From assembly GCA_026874595.1 (NCBI GenBank), contig CM049310.1, positions 32,241,558 through 32,305,557 on the forward strand: a stretch of DNA of 64,000 bases, in the 5' to 3' direction. Source of the DNA: Sipunculus nudus (lineage: Eukaryota; Annelida; Sipuncula; Golfingiida; Sipunculidae). The position numbers and the translations under genes are program-made. Every line of letters starts with the position of its first letter. The stretch's first letter is position 1. The notes beneath the pieces are model-generated. The model did no database searches and had not been told where the DNA came from. It was given only the letters and a program-made list of their open reading frames with translations. Positions 59,892 to 64,000 of the stretch are shown here, piece after piece.

Positions 59892-62800
59892 GTATGTTAT
59901 AGCTTTGCAATATCACTCAACACGGACACATGTAGTTGGCAACCATGTTGAACATTAGGATCAACGCAAAATATCCCAGAAATGTCAGTTCCTGAGAAAT
60001 ATATATCAGGAACCTTATCTTAGTGCCTTGTGTGACATATACAGGTATTACTGGTAATATATATATATATATCCATTTTTATCCAATGTACCAGTTTTCA
60101 TGTCATGTGTACAAAACTGTACATGCTGAAAGAAAAAATTTGGACAGGCACTGCTTTTCATACATGATGTTATTGCTAGATGAATCCAAGCTGTCTCGTT
60201 TGTCTGTGTAGACCCCGACATGTGATCACTGCATCAGTGCATGCTTTATAGTACAAATATGGGATTACGTTAGACTGTGCTGAGCCCAGGATATACGCGA
60301 CAGTGGGAAAACTACACGCTTGTACATTTCAAGGGGAGTTTTGATTAAACTGACAATTGGAATTGACAAAGCATACTCAGCTGAAAAAAAAATTCCTTTG
60401 GGTCACGTGCTATGGAAAGAAATTGATATGGTGAAGACAAAACTGGCGCGGACAAATATTAAGGCTGTGTTTATATGTATGGCTCTGCCAATAGAAAATA
60501 ATCGGCCACTGCTGATTGAACTGCTGGTTGTTGATTATTCGCAAACTGGACTCACATGCATACGTCTTTTCAAAAGCACGACGTGTTTACATGTGATTGT
60601 GTGCTGATTTAAGCACGTAATAAATGTTGATTTAAGTCCTTCGGTAGTGATTCTAATGGACCTTTACCACCAGCAACCAGGAAGTGTACTGAGTAACGCG
60701 TCTGTAATTAAGGACTGAGGAAACGCTCGTCCAACCATGTAGTTTTGTCTCTCCCATTAACATGCTAATTCATTGGTCGACAGTATATTATATAAACAAT
60801 ATTTCCGTTTACCACTGGTTTTTCCCCAATAGGGAATTACTTTATACGTAAATATATCTTATAGTGGCCGAATATTGTTGCTTGTTTCCGGGGATTTATC
60901 AGATCCAAAGAAACACTTAATTTTGCTGATGACTTTGAGTCAGACATTTGAAATAAATACCTGTCGGCAGATGGTGTTGCGCCTTGGAGTGTTCCCGTGT
61001 CGACTTCCCAGTCTTGCTCAAACATCATCTTCAACCGTATGCATTTAAAAAAACTTCCTTATATTATATCTATATCGGGCAGGTTTACTCTTCTACGAAT
61101 TGAGACCAATGGTTTAATTTGGTCGTTTTGTGCAAGTAATCTCTACCTTAGTTGTACTTATTGTATGGTTCTATGATTCAGAACTTAAAATACTTCTTCG
61201 ATGTTAAAATTTTACAGGTCTAATTAGGGCCCCGCATGAAAAGCGGTAACCTATAGTGATCACCGTGTCAGTCCGTCCATTCGTCCGACCGTTGAACGGT
61301 CCGTCCGTTCATCCGTCCATCCTTCAGTGACGCTTTTTTTTGTCGATATCTCGACAAGAACATGCTTTATCTTTCAAAAAGTCACACGGCTTATGGGTTC
61401 ATATGAGGGCTCCATAATTATCGAATTACAGACTGTCGGATTTTCGATATGGCCGCCAGAGCACAATCGTGATTTTGTATTGCACACAATTTTTCAAACA
61501 TATCTACTTGAATTTGATTTGAACAAGTAGGAGTTTTGTCCCTCATGCATATTGATAAACGCCTGTTTCTGTTTTTCATAGTTTTAAACTATAAATTAAA
61601 TAATTTTACCAAAATGTAAACTAGTCAAGATAAATACATGTTTACAGTTACTATTGATCGTGTTTCGTAGCAACAAGCATGCTACTTAGACTTTGAAAGT
61701 ATATAACAGACACATTGTGTATTGCATGCACCTCATTTGAGTGTGTGCTACGATATTGATCGAGCGACCCTTAACTTATCGACAACCAGGTATCTCACTT
61801 AACGTGATAAACATATTGACCAACACATAGATCGATAATTGATCTTGTTTTCCCCACAATTCACATTTCTCCACAAAGAATGTTTACAGGGGTCGGATCA
61901 GGGATTTAGGGAACGGGCTGGAAGGGGCTTATACTTCCTATAGTTTAGGCGTAACACTGTGATATCTCAGAGGAAGTGGGTCCGCCCGTGTGTTTATACG
62001 TATTTTATCAAATTGATTGGGCTGGTCCAAGCTCTGGCATTCATTCACGTGGCTATATTTCGCGCCTGTCCTGTATAATGTAGTGTAATACCGGAGACGA
62101 GTCGAGCTGATAACATAAAATGAATTATAAAATCATTTGCTGTGTAATATTATGACAAAATATATATATTAATACAGAACTTTTGATGTAATAACATATA
62201 TTAATTGGTCCTTGGAAAAAAATGTTTATGAGGAAGGAGTGATTTTCTTGGTTTGTTACTCAGCTGATTCCTTGGTTGGTCTGTCTATTAGCAACTGTAT
62301 TCACACGTTATGGACAGCTTATGATAACACCCGTGGAACATATAATCTTGATGTGATTTGAATCACCACCATATGCTCTTGTTCAATTTGTTTACGTACC
62401 GTCGTGAGATTGGGCATGCAAAACCCTCGTTATTAACTTGTATTCGGGGGGGGGGGGGATGTAATTTCCCAAATGGGTGAATGTGCATCGCTGTCACCTA
62501 ATTTAATTCACCTTTCATCTAGTGGGTAGAGCTTGGCATAGATGGAGACACAAATGGTTTCTTTTTTATTGTGATCTGGTAAATATGTTTACCTGGTGAG
62601 TAATAATAATTAAGGCGGTACATATGAGTCTCTGGCTGTATTCTAATCTTATTTACTGTTCTTGATGGTGGGGGTCAGTCAGTAAGTAAATAGGAGATAC
62701 ACTGCACTGATTTACCTGCATTTCTTAAGTCTGCTTCACATTTTTACATATACTTGAAATTTAATGGTCTTTATACAATCTTTTCGTATTTGTTTATTTT

Positions 62801-62900
62801 TTTATTTCGGATTAACGGTCTATATTTCAATTCTCAATGCTCACGTTCGGATTAAAGATTTCGATTAAATGGTATTCGGATAAACGACGTTCTACGGTAA
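59892..62900. other. No gene recognised; one decayed HINE piece
   Basis: Bases about 61225-61560 carry AGGGCCCCGCATGAAAAGCG, GGTAACCTATAGTGATCACC and CCGTCCGTTCATCCGTCC, the start of the HINE second half. A 95-codon frame at 60320-60607 has no recognised domain and does not splice in phase to the 59861 exon. Confidence 0.4.
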
Positions 62901-62901
62901 T

Positions 62902-63854
62902 TGTATCCCAAGACAAAGCCGGGGGATACTATGTTTTCATGACGGTCCCGCATATAAATCTTGTTGGCGCGATAACTCCAAAAATATTTCATGGATCTTT
63001 ACCACACTTGGTATATGTATAGATATGGGTGAGAGGACGACGCCTATTTAAAATGAGGTCATGACCTATAGTAGGAGAGTGTCCTTGATCTTGAATAGGT
63101 CCAATTTTGGGGAAAATCACACAAATTCTTAAATATATCAAGAAATCTTGCATGGATTGATCCCATGCAGTCAAGTTGATCGAAGATCATGGATAGGATT
63201 GTCATGTTCCAGAAACTGGTGGCGCCAACTATTATTCTTTACTTGTTTTCGTGCCTTTTAATACCCCCAAAATTGACACTTGACAGTACTGTGAGCATTA
63301 TAAGTAAAAAAACTAATAGACAGATTTCTTTTATATCATGCATATACATAGATATGGGTTATGGGATGATGTATATTTAAATTGGGGTCATGACCTTTCC
63401 TATGAGAGTGGCCTTGACCTTGAATATTCTTATATTTGGTGAAATTCAGACAAAATCTTTAATATCGCAGTAAGGGATACAAGGAATGATCCAAAAATCA
63501 AATTGACCGAAGTTCTTTGATAGTTTTGTCTTTTGCAGAAGACAGGTGGCGCCACCTTGTGTCGTTTTCTTGTTCAATTATGGTAACGCAATTACTTTGT
63601 AAGAATTTGAGGTACAGTCACCAAACCCACAAGTTTGATCACTTATCAACGGCTAGGTCAAATTTGAACATGGATGACCTTGATACATTTTTTCAAGGTC
63701 ACAGCAGGTATAATGTTAAAATATAATTACGGCAATAAAAAAAACTGTTAGTACAGTCACCAAACTTACAGGTTAGATGCATCTTATCAAGGGCTGGGGG
63801 AGGGGGGGGGGGGGTTAATTGTCTGGGGCACCTGCGGTGCCAAGACATATCTAG
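62902..63854 (+). mobile_element. Helitron-like element, GGCACC-hairpin family, plus strand
   Basis: 5' TGTATCCCAAGACAAAGCC, GGGGGATACTATG (hairpin). 3' GGGGCACCTGCGGTGCC hairpin, nine bases (AAGACATAT), CTAG|TT (CTAG at 63851-63854). Both ends match the minus-strand copy at 24530-26008. Internal boxes GGTGGCGCCAACTATTATTC (about 63219) and GGTGGCGCCACCTTGTG (about 63545). No coding capacity. Confidence 0.62.
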
Positions 63855-64000
63855 TTAATCAAATGCTTTTCTGGTATTACATTAACCAGATAGATATCCA
63901 ACAAAATAACTTAAGTAAATATACCACCTGATACGCAACGTCTATTAGAGTATTCCTTTTCATACATACTGCGATTCACTGTATTTTGTGCCACTCGGTA

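Noticed and set aside
60320-60607. 95-codon frame considered as exon 2 after 59891
   Set aside because: The only nearby acceptor (TTTCAAG) gives the wrong phase and an immediate stop.

Overview
The window looks like nuclear DNA of a bivalve mollusc. It is AT-rich and has no bacterial-style gene packing. Its one long gene is split by GT-AG introns. Most of the rest is repeats beginning AGCTCAGCTGAC and ending near GACCCATGGGTC, a style I associate with bivalve genomes. The species cannot be fixed from the sequence.

Layout. Bases 1-9,090 are a nest of old non-autonomous elements, including two decayed LINE endonuclease fragments and an LTR-like block (5,943-6,664) with a heat-shock-like promoter on the minus strand. 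Bases 9,142-15,900 hold three well-delimited MITEs (MULE-like, hAT-like, PIF/Harbinger-like) and a minisatellite of about 2.5 kb. Bases 16,000-23,700 hold AT microsatellites, a possible TATA promoter with a non-coding first exon, and several rolling-circle-type (Helentron/HINE-like) elements, one of which (18,241-19,528) looks end-to-end.

Bases 23,763-41,105 (+) carry a 12-exon gene. I rebuilt it from matching splice phases to 1,288 codons. It has a SWIM-like zinc motif, C-terminal cysteine clusters and a DDE (RNase H-fold) transposase-like region. The best guess is a KDZ-transposase-related, HMGXB3-like protein. One in-frame TAA (38,228-38,230) interrupts exon 11; every other exon is open. 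Its introns contain a Helitron-like element, a Tc1/mariner-type MITE, a HINE, a foldback element and a SINE-like piece.

Bases 41,106-53,300 are intergenic and repeat-rich. Bases 53,318-54,586 (-) carry an intronless GT31 (beta-1,3-galactosyltransferase-type) gene that is complete and has an altered DxD motif. Bases 55,000-62,900 are mostly featureless AT-rich DNA with a possible first exon at 59,861. The window ends with a second copy of the Helitron-like family (62,902-63,854).

The main theme is two families of hairpin-ended, CTAG-terminated elements, plus the minisatellite, that all carry the GC-rich palindrome GGTGGCGCCACC in otherwise AT-rich DNA. The genes show no evident functional link to each other.
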